A stretch of DNA of 64,000 nucleotides from Aphelenchoides besseyi (lineage: Eukaryota; Nematoda; Chromadorea; Rhabditida; Aphelenchoididae). Shown in pieces: positions 22,610-36,000 of this stretch (position 1 is its first letter; each line of letters begins with the position of its first letter). Both the position numbers and the translations under genes were made by a program. The stretch lies in the NCBI GenBank assembly GCA_024699855.1, contig JAMPIQ010000003.1:2790001-2854000 (forward strand), read 5' to 3'. Under the pieces are notes generated by a model, which saw only the letters and a program-made list of their open reading frames with translations, did not search any database and was not told the origin of the DNA.

Positions 22610-22641
22610 CGCAATCAGACAAAACTTTAGTAACAACCCAA
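22610..22641 (-). repeat. mariner right terminal inverted repeat
   Basis: Ends ACTTTAGTAACAACCCAA, complementary to the left repeat. Confidence 0.92.
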
Positions 22642-23151
22642 TAATAAGAAATTCAATAGGGTAAAAATTAGAGCAATTGGTTCAGCGATTTTTTCAGAAA
22701 AATAGCCCTTATGTAAAGTAAATGCCCAAAAATACGATATTTTAAGGTCCGATCGAATTTTTTGTTGTGTGGTCGTATGAAATTGATTTTATCACTTTAA
22801 CACCGTTCCGAGTGGACATCCTCTCCAAGGTTTTGCTCATTCATTCTCTTCTTGCTGCAATAACTTGAGCTTCTTAATTTACACATTGTCACTTTTAGAA
22901 TCTTTTTATTGTTTGTACAACATTTGCTAGATTATTAACAATCAAGGTTTAGTACATTCATCAAACATATTCAAAGGCAACGACGATTATTCTTCGAACA
23001 TAGAAGTGCGTATTGTGTCGAAATATCGGAGCTCACTGTTTCCAGAGATTTGTGAATTGACTCTAACATCAATTCAGCTTCTGTTTAAATTCGGATAGCT
23101 GAGTTCGAAACGTCTGTACTTGTCGGCCCACCCTGTACATTATCCAATCTG
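22642..23151. other. AT-rich spacer after the mariner
   Basis: About 500 bases without a supported gene or repeat. It probably contains the promoter of the small gene that follows. Confidence 0.35.
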
Positions 23152-23443
23152 ATGAATAATATGGAATTAACCAGGTACGGCCAATGTCAACCAGGAAAAA
23201 ACCCACTGGATATAAAACAATCGGATGGAAGAACACCAGTTTATTCTGACTGGCAACGACGTTATTTCGCCGGTTATCTTGCTGGAATCGGCAAGATAAC
23301 AAAAACTCTACGAAGGAGGGACCAACTCAACGAAGAACAACGAAAGTTCTACAAGCGGATCCAGTTCGAATACTGTGTGGCTCTCACCGAGTGCGCCTTT
23401 ACGCACAGCTACGATCTACCGATAAAGCGCCGCACATCAATCT
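23152..23443 (+). CDS. Small basic protein, not recognised
   Basis: An open stretch of about 97 codons from ATG 23152 (second ATG at 23161): a polar N-terminus, then YSDWQRRYFAGYLAGIG, a basic helix TKTLRRRDQLNEEQRKFYKR, and FEYCVALTECAFTHSYDLPIKRR. A donor-like CTGTAGTA follows near 23443 and an acceptor TTTTCAG ends at 23481. The composition looks coding, but I do not recognise the family. It could be its own gene or the 5' part of the next one. Confidence 0.35.
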
Positions 23444-23511
23444 GTAGTATTATTTCCATTATTCATTTGTTTATTTTCAGTTTGCTTTTTTTCGCTTTTC
23501 AACTCAAAAAA

Positions 23512-24182
23512 TGTCGGATAAGCAAAACAAGGTAAGCGCTTTATTTTACAATTTCTTTACTAATTTCATTTGTTTTAATCCTCTTTGCATGAGCCGCAGA
23601 ACTTGGACATGCCTTACAATAAATATGATGTCCTCGTGACCGATATTGACGGACATAAGCTCACATTGGTAATCATTCTGCTATATTATTAGTTTTTATT
23701 CTGCTCGATTTTAGATTGGTCGAATACGATGATCAGAATTTTATTTGAAATTCGTAATCAGGAAGAATTTTTGGTCAGGGCTTTTTTTCGCGATCTCATT
23801 GTGGCGGGAAGTATTTTAATTGGGTGTGTTTTAGTTATAGAGGTGACAAGCAAAAAACTCAACGCACCGAATAACTCGATCACAACGGAGTGCACAAGAC
23901 TTATCGGACGGATTTTCATATCATGGCACTGAACGAGCAGCAATCGCGGCAAAGATCGAAGAAATGTGCGTAGCAAACACGAATTGGATACGAAAACAAC
24001 ACGATCGTCTGGTTAAAGATTGGGCCAGTCGTTTGGCCAAACAAGCGATGTCAATCGAGAAAATCCAAAAGGCTGAAGACGCAAGGTAAACGTTACGCAA
24101 TTTTGTTTTAATAAATCGGTTTTAGAGATCTTAAAGAATACAAAAAGAAATCTCGAATACCAGTTTCTCAAGCCCTGGAGTA
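23512..24182 (+). CDS. Putative multi-exon gene, not recognised
   Basis: ATG 23512 starts MSDKQNK, with a donor at 23533; the next exon reads NLDMPYNKYDVLVTDIDGHKLTL, with a donor at 23671. I could not join it cleanly to the following pieces. A charged helical stretch encoded at about 23895-24087 (GTERAAIAAKIEEMCVAN, DRLVKDWASRLAKQAM) splices to DLKEYKKKSRIPVSQALE and a stop at 24180-24182. The acceptor TTTTCAG at 23475-23481 upstream could take a spliced leader. No function is assigned. The model is incomplete and may combine two genes. Confidence 0.3.
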
Positions 24183-24280
24183 AGGAATCGGTTTTTTTAC
24201 ATTAAGTCTACAGTTTATAGTTTGACTAATCGCAGATCTAAGCTCGAGGCGTAAGGTGACTTATGAAATCAACAATTTGA

Positions 24281-25163
24281 GTGCCGACACTTTCTCTTCT
24301 ACAGCTTTTCCGGTCAACGGCCATATCTTGCGTCGGAATTTTCGCTACATGGTTCAGTGAGATGCAAGCACGTGCATATCACGAACGGACGTTCCGACAG
24401 CACGAACTCAGAGAGAAGACCATGGCCTCGGAGTGGATGATCCCCGAGCGAAGAACGACACGACGAACTTTTACTGAACATCAGGTGAAGATGAATGATG
24501 TGATCCGAAGATACCAAATATTCGTTTGCAGGTCATCATTGCAAAAAATGTACTTGCAGTTCCAGTGCCAGACTCCAAACGTTATTTCAACTCAGGAGAT
24601 GTTTCGATTGCGTTGCATGCGAACCCACCATTCGCCTCTTTTCAGTTGATGGAATCCTGTGCTCCGCCGTCGCACAAGTTACCGCAAGAATCTTTTGAGC
24701 CGTTAGGTATGGATGAACTCGATGGCGTTGGGCTGGAGTCGATAGTCAGTAGGTTTTGTTGTCATTGTTTTTAGTTGATCTTTGTGTTTCAGAAATCGTT
24801 GATTGTTTTATGGGTTCGGTCGCCGTTAACAACAAAAATGATGCTCACGGTTACATGGTGGGAACGATCTTCAAGGACGATACATCGCTGAAGATCAAGG
24901 AAGTTGGAGAATGCACTGGCTTCAAAGAAGGGTCGCCAGTGACGGTGTCGGGTCGATTGGTGGCCGATAATGGTGAGTTTCCATTTGATGAAAATGCAAA
25001 ATGTTGTGTTTTAGGCGTTTTGAGCTTGAGTATCGAATCGAAGAACGAGAAGCTGAGAAAAAAAGGGTTGGATGCTCTCCTCGCAACCTCAAAATCACCA
25101 ACGGTCAAGCGCAAAAGTGGAAGCATCGGATCAATTTTGGAGAAGCTCAAGCTATCGAAATGA
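24281..25163 (+). CDS. Protein with OB-fold-like C-terminal domain, not recognised
   Basis: Exons: about 24281-24484, 24532-24704, 24793-24974 and 25016-25163, joined in frame. The N-terminal part is charged (YHERTFRQHELREKT, WMIPERRTTRRT), the middle reads VPVPDSKRYFNSGDVSIAL, and the C-terminal part has short beta-strand-like runs (GYMVGTIFKDDTSLKIKEV, SPVTVSGRLVADNG, LSLSIES) that suggest an OB-type barrel. It ends with a basic Ser-rich tail (KSPTVKRKSGSIGSILEKL). The fold guess is from pattern only. The start could also be the ATG at 24361. It is host-like sequence lying between the inverted arms. Confidence 0.45.
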
Positions 25164-25165
25164 TT

Positions 25166-25801
25166 TATGTTTGTGTTCTATTGTCGATTGTATGAGTTGT
25201 TGTCGTGTTTCGGGAAATGAACTTTTTTTGTGACATATGACGGAACTTGATTTTGCCAAGAAAAGAAATAAAGGAATTAATTTGCTGAACGTTGAATGAA
25301 ATGATATGCATGTCGTTATATGGACTGAAAATAAAAAAGCTCTTGAGAGTTGAACTCACTACTGTGATCCAAACCAACACCGTTTTTTTGTTACAAATTG
25401 GGTCGCATGTTTTTGTCGTAGTTTAGAAGGATAGCACCAATTGAAGCGGTCGAGTAAATTAGTGGCCACTATTAAGCTGAGTATACATCAATCATGACAT
25501 TTATATCTACTGCAAAAGAAGTCAAATATGAAAGACGAGTACAAAAGTGTGCAAGAACACTATTCACGTTCATAGTCTAACGATCAGTAAATTTGTTGAA
25601 CTTTGAGATTACAAACATCACTTGGCATGAATATAACGAAACTCAAACCAACGATTATAATCAATTTTTGGTGTTGAGTTGAATGAGGAAACTACATCTG
25701 TAGACATCAAATTGCTAAAAGTGTTTGCTTTCTGAAATCAATAGACTTCGTGGTATCGTCCGATAGAGCATTTTAACTGGTTTATTTGACAGACATTCAA
25801 A
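25166..25801. other. Convergent 3' flanks
   Basis: AT-rich sequence between a plus-strand and a minus-strand gene. AATAAA occurs on the plus strand near 25267. No gene is seen. Confidence 0.4.
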
Positions 25802-26312
25802 TCAATTGACCGGTGGCAAATCCAATTGCTCGTTCGCCGGCACAAACTTCCACGACTTCTTGGTTTGAGCGTAGACTTCCAGTTCGTGTTTGTGTTCAGG
25901 AAAACGTTTGAACAACAACTGAAAACAAACTGTCAAATGCATTGCTATTCAAACGAACCTTGAACCTCTTCCATCGTCCGAGACGCAAACGTAAGTACTG
26001 ACTTTGTAATTGCGCAGCTGCAACCAAAACAACAAATAAGATCAAACGATTAAATCACCTTTCCAATTACGTAAACTTAAAGTTGTTTTCTTGAACTTCT
26101 CTTGATCTTCCGCAGTCCATTCGATGAAATTTCTCGGTTGACGTGAACGTTTCGGTCGATGACGAGTAGCCGAAGGTGTATGATAAGAACCGTAACGGCG
26201 ATAGTATTTTGCGGTATGTGAATCGGAAGCATTCGATTGACTCGTACGAGTTGGAGCAGCAGGAGCCTGAAACCCACTGAGAATGAAGTAACCATCAGCC
26301 ACTCACCGACAT
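25802..26312 (-). CDS. Small basic protein of about 129 residues, not recognised
   Basis: Four exons on the minus strand: 26312-26307 (only Met-Ser), 26266-26059, 26017-25959 and 25918-25802, with introns of about 40 nt and frames that join. The protein is rich in Arg, Lys, Tyr and Trp: SDSHTAKYYRRYGSYH, RPKRSRQPRNFIEWT, YLRLRLGRWKRFKLLFKRFP, and a C-terminus ending LDLPPVN. There is no signal peptide or membrane segment. The high charge would suit nucleic-acid or ribosome contact, but that is a guess. A two-codon first exon makes the start the weakest part of the model. Confidence 0.55.
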
Positions 26313-26517
26313 CTCGACGGCAAGCAGTTGAGAGCAGAAACAACCAAACCGATCGAACAGCAAACGAGACGTTTATACACACGTTCTGGACGCTCATGCA
26401 AATTTTCAGTTTTATAACAAAAAACTGAACGTTCAAACACTCGCAAATTATGTGGAAAATCAACCATTTTAAACACCAAAAAATCTATACGTAGGGCGTG
26501 AAATTATACCCAATATA

Positions 26518-27579
26518 CAGTACTGAAGAAAAGTTTGGAAGACCTGTATCTCGCGAATGGCTGAAAGGAATAGGTCGGTATTTGTGCATTAGAGTTTTAT
26601 TCGACGAGCATTTGAATGAACATAAAAAAGTTGAAAATGGGAGTGGACAAACATTTGGAAGACACTTTGTTTTTGTTAAGATATCTGAACGCCTTGCTTT
26701 TCGACCACGTCCACAAGACGCTTGTTCATACAGAAGAGAGCATTAGTCGTCGGGACCGGGCGATGGATTGCGGCCAGAAGTTCGGGTTTTGTGCGAAATT
26801 GACCATTCCGGTATATTTCGTCTTCCATCAGCTTCCAAACGTTCTCGATCGAATTCAAATCTGGACTACGGGATGGCTAATCGCTCGTAGCTACTCGCCG
26901 GTCGAGTATGGAGTCGCTGTTGACCCGGGCCGTGTGAATTGACGCTAGGCATTGTTGCCACACCCAGGACCGGCGTCTTATTTGCTTGTATCCACGGGAA
27001 GAACTTCAAAATGAACACCGAAACGTAGTCGACTGCCTTGTAGTGATTGTTGCTAACCGGTAACAGATTAAATTGCCATCAAAACTTGAAGAGATAGACG
27101 AAGAACGTACGTCGATCAGCAGTTTTCGGGTTGAAAAAATGGCGCCAAGGATCATGATTGATCCACCGCCCATTTGTCGCGATTCAGCCGGCGACGAATC
27201 GTTGGTCGATCGCCCGCCAATTCCAAGTTATCCTGGATTGAACGCGATTACCGCCTTGAAGTTCGTTGACTACATGGCGTTTAATATGACGACGAAGACG
27301 TGGATTCACTTTCTTCAGATGGTCGAGAGTCTTGCCGGTCTTTCTGCTCAGGTTTTTGAGTGGGCGCTCAACACTCGACTCGGAAACATTACATTTCGTC
27401 GCCATTCCTTTAATACTTCGTAAAATTGCGTACAGTATCTTAACTTCTTCTTTCTTCTCGTCCGAAAGCGTCTAAAATGAAAGAATATTCAACGACAAAA
27501 CCAAAAGGCTGAAAAAACCACGCTATCATTACTAAGCACGCAATAAACCAAGTGTCTTCCCAACTTCCGTCCAGTACTG
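26518..27579 (-). mobile_element. Tc1-like DNA transposon, right copy, degenerate
   Basis: A 1062-bp element with CAGTACTG at both ends, next to TA at 26516-26517 and 27580-27581. On the minus strand it encodes a Tc1-type transposase in pieces: the N-terminal helix-turn-helix part (MATKCNVSESSVER, complement of about 27405), and a C-terminal part with NSIENVWKLMEDEIYRNG (complement of about 26855), the usual block after the last catalytic residue. The middle, where the first two catalytic Asp would lie, is scrambled and has stops, and the element is shorter than full Tc1 elements. It is probably inactive. Confidence 0.85.
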
Positions 27580-28086
27580 TATTCACATTTGTCTTGTAAA
27601 CCCTCGAATCACTGCTGAGAGTGATTCGAGGGCGTCTAAAATAAGTCAGTTACGGATTGATACAAATTGAATAAACTTATCTTGTGTGTACACACACACA
27701 CACACACACAAACACAACAGGGGCTATGAATTGTAAATTTCCCTTGTTTGTTTTGAACAAACAAAGGACGAGGAGCTGAGTGATCCTGAAAACCCGAATA
27801 TGTTAAGAAAAGAACAGAAATCGAAACTTACCTCGAATAGCGTACTCTTCGAGGACCACTCAGCTACAAATGATGCTTTCTGGGAGATCTACGACCATTA
27901 AATACTGGTTGACGGCACCCAAGCCTGACCTCCAGCTACGAGGACCGCGAGGTGTTTTCTTTCTGAACAAAACACTCACATCACAGATCATTGTTTCGCG
28001 GCGTCCCAATCACCAATTAATGAATAGTACAACTCAAAACAAACTTTAAGGTAAAACAGAAGATGCGATATCCTTCGAGTATGGTT
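26923..28086 (-). repeat. Right arm of the large inverted repeat
   Basis: Reverse complement of 15926-16822 joined to 19989-20238. It is uninterrupted and so represents the pre-insertion state of the left arm. It covers most of the Tc1-like element plus about 500 bases outside it (27582-28086), including a CA run near 27689 and the hairpin at 27601-27632. Confidence 0.8.
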
Positions 28087-28121
28087 TGCTTTTTTCAAAA
28101 ATACTCAATACGCCGGCAGTG

Positions 28122-28430
28122 CTAGAAATAGACTTTGGAAGCTCTAAAGTCAATCAACGACACACAACCCTTTATACTTGCCTTCAACATATGTTTGTTT
28201 TGTGCAGTCTTTTTGTAAACTTTGTTTCGGGAATCGACAATGAACTGTATTGAATTCACCCAGCAGCCATTAGCTCGAATACCACAGGTTAATCCGTCAA
28301 ACTGAAAAACTGCTATTATCGAAGTTTCCTTACTTATTGATAAAAGCGAAGTGATTCGAATAGTCTGTAATAGAATAAACATCAATATATACTCTAAAAT
28401 TTGAAGGCGTTGAAATCGTCGCGTTGACAT
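28122..28430 (-). CDS. Possible small protein, weakly supported
   Basis: A 102-codon frame with a hydrophobic N-terminal part (ILEYILMFILLQTIRI) and the Cys pair in LTCGIRANGCW. It is just outside the right arm. There are no clear splice sites or family resemblance, so it may be chance. Confidence 0.2.
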   Translation of the reverse strand: MSTRRFQRLQILEYILMFILLQTIRITSLLSISKETSIIAVFQFDGLTCGIRANGCWVNSIQFIVDSRNKVYKKTAQNKHMLKASIKGCVSLIDFRASKVYF

Positions 28431-29370
28431 TTCAACACAGTAACCTAATAGCAGTTGATTACAAGCTTACAAACTGAGGCTTGTAGATCTAGCGACTGAA
28501 TGCAAAAAAGAAGGTCTATTAAATGTTTTTACGAAACTAGTTAACAAGCGTTCTGTTTGGTAACTTATACAAAGACACTCGATGACGCACGTCGTTCGCA
28601 ATCTGTTTCAGAATTTGATTCCACAACTTTGGATGAATTCTGTCTAAAATAAACGACATTTTCTATTGTTGTTTTCTGGAAGTCTACTCGCTGGGAACAA
28701 ATGAAAGGGTGGCCACCGCTGATCCAATGATGTTTCGTCTTTTGGCTCCTCCGAAAACGCTATGGATTGATCTTCCCGCCGAAAATTACCGTCTAGTATG
28801 AGGTGACGATTGAAAATCCCAACCAGACAACATCGTGTTAAGGTATCGACAGGAATTTTATTTGAAACCTAGAAAACAACAGAAAAAAGACGTGGTTTGA
28901 AAATTAGCTTCACGACAATAAGTTAAACCACTAGAACAACAACCAAACTAATTGCACCGAGCATTGAGGACGTCGTGTTTCCTCAGATCTTTTTGCTTGT
29001 CTTCCACATCCCTCTGCCCTGCTACGCTTGGTTGTCGTTGATAGTTGAAAAGTTGTTTGTGCGTTTAGAGGAGTCTAAATCCCAATTAAGTTCTTAGACC
29101 CGCAAATTTCGAATTCCATCGTTGCGGATGTCAGTCTTTGAAGTTCTAAGCTTCCTTCTAATCTCTAAGTCTTCATCCGAAAACACGGAATTGGACGTTG
29201 AAATCCGTTTATACAATTGTTGACAAATTTACAATTAAAATTGTTCTAAAGATAGAGCAAAGAGAACGTTAAAGGATTGAAAATGAAGGAGCCGTGTACC
29301 ACACGATTAGAAGCCCATCGGAGCCTTGACTTAATTGTCGAGGATGAAGAGACCTTGGCAGGGAACGGGA
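28431..29370. other. Spacer and probable 3' UTR of the GABARAP gene
   Basis: No protein is recognisable. On the minus strand an AATAAA is present near 28860, which would give the GABARAP gene a 3' UTR of about 500 bases if it is the one used. Confidence 0.35.
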
Positions 29371-31236
<1,866 letters not shown>

Positions 31237-31800
31237 TCACAACTCCGCCTTCCACTTAGCCAACACTTCTTTCGGCGGTGCGCTCTGTACTTCCGATCGT
31301 CCGTCGCTTGTGATAACCGATCCGTCCGGTTTCAAAACAATCAACGCCGGAATTCCTTCAACACCGAACTTCTCACCCAAATCCCTGCAATTTCCAATCA
31401 AAAAACGAAAAGACCATTCACTTACTCGACGATCTTCTCCTGTGGCAACAGATACAACCAGTCGCCGTGCGATTCTTTCAAATAAGTCAAAGCATCTTCG
31501 TCAGAACGATCAAACGAAAAGAAAACGATCTCGAACTCGTTGGCATCGCCCTTGTTGACTTCGTTGTAAAATTCTTTTAACTCTGAAACCCGAACTAAAC
31601 AAAAACTATCGAATTCAGCTTACCGGGAGTAAACAACCGACATGGAGGACACCAGTGAGCGGAGAAGTAAAATGCAACTACTTTTCCCTGGAATCAAAAT
31701 TGTTCCCAGTTACTTGATCGTTTATTACCTTCAAATCGTCCGCTTTAGCTTCGGATCCATTGTTTCGCTTCAAAGTAACACCCTTCAAAAGTTCGGCCAT
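31237..31800 (-). CDS. Thioredoxin-like protein, nucleoredoxin/tryparedoxin type
   Basis: A cytosolic or nuclear thiol-disulfide oxidoreductase of the thioredoxin fold. Exons 31800-31729, 31687-31624, 31582-31426 and 31384-31237 give 146 residues. The active site is AHWCPPC at about residues 34-40, preceded by the strand [24 protein letters not shown] and the [12 protein letters not shown] motif (cis-Pro region) follow. WCPPC with the loop CRLFTPELKEFY is the nucleoredoxin/tryparedoxin signature rather than classical WCGPC thioredoxin. There is no signal peptide. The protein is a single domain, unlike vertebrate nucleoredoxin with three, and similar in size to the small nematode members of the family. 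All introns are canonical. Confidence 0.92.
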
Positions 31801-32384
31801 TCCGAAATGATTAGAATGCTGAAAGAGAAATCAGTTAATGACAAGTGAATTTACCATCTTTCACGTAAACAAACGGACAACCCAATGGCTGTCCATAGAA
31901 ACGCGATGGTCGTTGTGTGAGGGAGAGAGCAACGCAAACACACGTCTGAATTCGCTCTTGACCGAAAAAGACTCAGCGCACAAAAGATCGTCGACTTGTT
32001 TACAAAAATTGGGAAAAAAAGTCGAATATGAAAAACACGCAAAAAGTCAATGGTTATTCTCGATCAATGTTAAAAAATAGACTGTTCACATATCAGCACT
32101 AAGCAGGAGAATGTCATTGTTTCAGGGTTAATGGTTAGTGGAGGCTAATGCTTTAAACTGTAGTTTGTACCGGCGAAGAAAATAAACGAAAAGCTTTCGT
32201 AATGCTTATCGACATTTTGCATCAAACGGAACAATTTGCTTAATCATCACTTGGTTTATTGGAGAAGAGAGTATGAATCACGCTTAGTCGAGGATATCGA
32301 ACGCAAAATATTCTGTACAATTAACAAACGGACCCATTCGAACACAACAATAAACAACCTAATTGGAATAACCGTAGCTAGTGA
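31801..32384. other. Intergenic region
   Basis: No gene is seen between the thioredoxin-like gene start and the PET100 stop, both on the minus strand. It contains the probable promoter of the former and the 3' flank of the latter (possible AATAAA on the minus strand near 32180 is not certain). Confidence 0.35.
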
Positions 32385-32695
32385 TCAGATGTTGTTTTGT
32401 TCTCGAAGACGTCGTGCCTCTTCGAATGCCATTTCTTCTCGAAGGAACTTTTCGTATTCTCGTTTTCGTCTCTTTTCCATCAGACCTTCTTTCCACACTT
32501 TGATTTTCTCTTCGGCCTCCGGATTATGTGGCAGTTTGTAGCTTTTCATCTGAAAGGGCAAATAACAACCAGAAAAGAATGCGAAGAACTCACGAAGTAG
32601 TCAAAAACTCCCGGCTGATTGAAAGCCCAAAATGAGGCGACGGGAAAACCAACGAGAATCAGAAAGCGTGCGGATTCCAATTTCCAACCACCCAT
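32385..32695 (-). CDS. pet100: PET100, cytochrome c oxidase assembly factor
   Basis: A small inner-membrane mitochondrial protein needed for complex IV assembly. Two exons (32695-32594 and 32549-32385) give 88 residues. The N-terminal MGGWKLESARFLILVGFPVA corresponds to the single membrane segment of the family (human MGVKLEIFRMIIYLTFPVA), followed by FWAFNQPGVF and a highly charged helix (EEKIKVWKEGLMEKRRKRE) ending EQNNI. The length is close to the usual 73-90. The ATG follows a TGTTTCAG 3' splice site with no intervening base, so it is probably trans-spliced. Confidence 0.9.
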
Positions 32696-33085
32696 CTGAA
32701 ACACAAGAGTTACAATCGAGAAATCAACGAGAGTAAACGATTCGAACAAACTCGCTGAAACAAAAACACTTACACTCGGAAGTTTGTTGTGACTCTCAAA
32801 TGCAAATGTTGGTACTAGAGTCACGAATCTAAAATCTCAACATTTGTCGAAGAAAATAAACGATATGAGAATTCGAGTTCATATCTCTAAACGGATGTTG
32901 CAAACTGCGAAATTTCAAACGAGAGTTTACGGAAAAGTTTTGAGCACAATCGATCTTGTTTATTCTTTTCCTTGTTTTGTTCATAATTCTATTCACTTTA
33001 ACTAATTAATTCAATTAGTTGACCGTATAGTCATGGAGTTGTTTTAACGTTTGAGAGCAGCGCCCAAATTTCTCTGTCAAGTCGA
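32696..33085. other. Divergent promoter region
   Basis: It separates the minus-strand PET100 from the plus-strand WDR81 gene. AT-rich, with an ACTAATTAATTCAATTAGTT palindromic stretch at about 33000-33019. No gene is visible. Confidence 0.4.
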
Positions 33086-36000
33086 ATGGAAGAGGAAGAA
33101 ATTCGGATTGTGGCTCAGCAGGTTCGTCAATCAATTCAACTGCTTTTGTAATTGGAGTCTAGGCGGCTAGTTTGGCTGATGGACGACACACAATAATCGC
33201 GAATGGACGTCGAATTCCAATTCGAATTGCCTCTTTGGATGACGAAGAGATCACGCGAACAACTTTGGCACAATCACTGTAAGCGCTCTTCATTGAGCAA
33301 TCTGAGCACATCGATCTTCAGATATCGATCACCCAAACCCGACTCAAAACTCATAGATCATGTCGAGTTGACGAAATCAGAAGAACCCGTCACGACAAAT
33401 TTTCGCGATTTTGCTCAATTGCTCAAACGAATCGCCGAGTTGTTTTCCATCTCATGGATTGAAATCAAAACCGAGACAACGGAACTGCTGATCGATTACC
33501 GAAAATATGAGATTCTGGATCATTTCACTCCGATCGTTGGGTTTCTTCAAGTCGGACCTTTTATACGTTTGATCTATCACGACCATGGACAAAGAGAATC
33601 GTTGAATACTTACATTCTCCACGCATTTCAGAACATTCAAACCTCTTCAAAAGTAAGCAGTTTGATTGTTTTCATGATCTCTGAATAACTTTCAGCGTTT
33701 CAATTTGCTTTTGTATCAACTGTTCGAATGTTACAACGCATTTATTCATCGAAACATCTACCCCATTTTCTCCACCAACTTCATTGAAGCTGATACTAAC
33801 CTCTGGTTGACGATTTCTTTGGATTCGATTCTTCAACGGCGATGTTTCTTTCCAATTGAACCGTCACAGGTTTCCGATCGTCTCTCAACACCAACGAAAA
33901 ACAATACAAGACTTTGGGAGCAGTCCGAATCGTGGAGGCGCGGTGAGATTACGAATTTCGACTACTTGATGTTATTGAACGAATACGCTGGTAAGTCTCA
34001 ATTTCTGTTATAATAACCGAATGAAGGTCGTGTTCGAAACGATCCAAATAAACACCCGATTCTGCCGTGGGTTGTCGATTTTACGTCGAAGAACGGCGGC
34101 TATCGCGATCTGACAAAGACGAAATATCGAATTGCCAAAGGAGATGCACAACTGAATGAAACATACAAACGACAACAACTGGCACACCATATTCCCGAAT
34201 TGCTTTCGGATATTTGCTACATGGTTTACAGAGCACGAATCGAGTCGAAAGAAATGTTATGTCGGCATGTTCGAAGTCAGGTAACGTGAGCAGTTGAAAT
34301 GAGTGTATTCTCGATTTTAGTGGGTTCCCGAAGAGTATCCGTCGACAATGAGTCGGTTATATTCGTGGACACCGGACGAATGTATTCCCGAGTTTTTCGA
34401 AGATCCGAAAATTTTCAAATCGATGCACGACGATTTGCTCGATCTCCAACTACCCGAATGGATTCAAACTGCAGACGACTTCATCAGTTGGCATCGCGAG
34501 AAGTTGGAATCGCCGGAAGTCTCAGCTCAACTTCATCATTGGATCGATTTGATTTTCGGTTACAAACTGTCTGGAGAAGCGGCAGTTGAAGCGTTGAATG
34601 TTCACTTGTGTTTTGTTCGACGATCTCCGGAATTTCGTACCGCTGGAGCAGTTCAACTTTTCACTCGTCCGCATCCAAATCGTTTAGTCAAAACCGACGA
34701 GAAGAATCAAAACGACGAGAACAATCGTTTTTATCCTGTTTATGCTGAAGAGAATCTGCCGCCGAATGTGCCGTTAACTCCCGTGGCCGATGATGAGCCG
34801 TTCGATTTGATGGCGCTGTTGCAACGTATCTACGCAAAACACGTAGGCTTAATTCTGTGAATGTTTTAGTGCTCAGTTGTTTCAGAATCACGTGGACGAT
34901 TACGTGGAGAAATCGGCGATGAGTATCGGAGTGACGATTGTTGAGTTGGCTTTGCCCGAATATTGTCGTGATCTGTCGCCTTTGGCGTCATTTGAGGATC
35001 GACTTAAAAGAGCCCAATCGTTGACTGGATCTTATTTGTGTAAACTTCCGCGGCATATTCGAAAAGCTCTTTGTTTGCTGTTGAAAGTACAAATCGATGA
35101 TGTGGATGGAAAGGTAAAAAGAGGTTTTATTGCTTTTGAGAATTCGTGTTTTCAGCGTTATCGTTTCTCGACTTCAATGCTCAACTTTTTCTCGTTACCC
35201 TATTCTGTGGTCCCGGCTCATCGTTTGCTGGCCGCCTATCACGCCAAGGACTATCTGCTACATAATGCGCTGGTGAATGACGAGAGTAGGTTGAATATAA
35301 ATGCTAACGAATAGAATCTTGTGTTTAGATCAACGAGCACGAGAATATTTCTTGGAGAAGATCGACATTGTTTGGAATGGTGTTGAGTTTGTTGATTTCA
35401 ACCCGATTTGGCGTGATCTTTTCATCGAAATGATGCAGGAGCTGAAATTCGCTGTGTTGGTTTGTGATCGCTTGTTTGGAAGAATAATGGAGTTTATGGA
35501 CGGCGATGATGAGGACTCGGTTTTGCGTTCGGCAACAATTCGACTGCTCGAGTACAACATTCCGGATCTTGCTGTGGTATATTTCGAAGTCGTTGACCGG
35601 CATTCAACATCACAATTTAGTTGTTCGATCGACGTTTTCTTTTGCAGTTGTGCATTCGATTCGGTAGTCAATCGTTTCTGATGACTTTCTTGCCGCTAGT
35701 TGTTGAAGCTGTTTTGTCCCAGTCAACGGTTTTACATGATGTTGCTAAAGAATCGATTCTGTGGCTTACGAAACGTTATGGTCCAATTATAACCGTCAAT
35801 ATAATTACGCCGAACATTCTTCGTTTGATGGCTTTATGTTACGTCGAACCCGATCAACTGAAACCGGATTTTGATGAAGTTCGTAGACAATAATACACGG
35901 TAACTGAAATTGAAATTTTAGATATCACTTGATGTTCATGTTGCGGGAGATTCTGCGTGTGATTTGGTCATTGAAGTACTCACCAACATCTCTTTTATTT

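Larger units (their letters stand above)
21252..22641 (+). mobile_element. mariner transposon with D34D transposase
   Basis: A 1390-bp element flanked by TA at 21250-21251 and 22642-22643. The outer inverted repeats (21252-21283 and 22610-22641) agree over 32 bases. Similarity continues inward, with a second perfect block GAAAGAAATTGACCGGTCG at 21308-21326 and its complement at 22567-22585. The element contains a single transposase frame. All these hallmarks are those of the mariner family. Confidence 0.93.

Noticed and set aside
15926..28086. Maverick/Polinton or Helitron as an explanation for the long inverted arms
   Set aside because: No DNA polymerase B, retroviral-type integrase, packaging ATPase or capsid gene and no Rep-helicase was seen. 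The arms themselves consist largely of a Tc1-like element.
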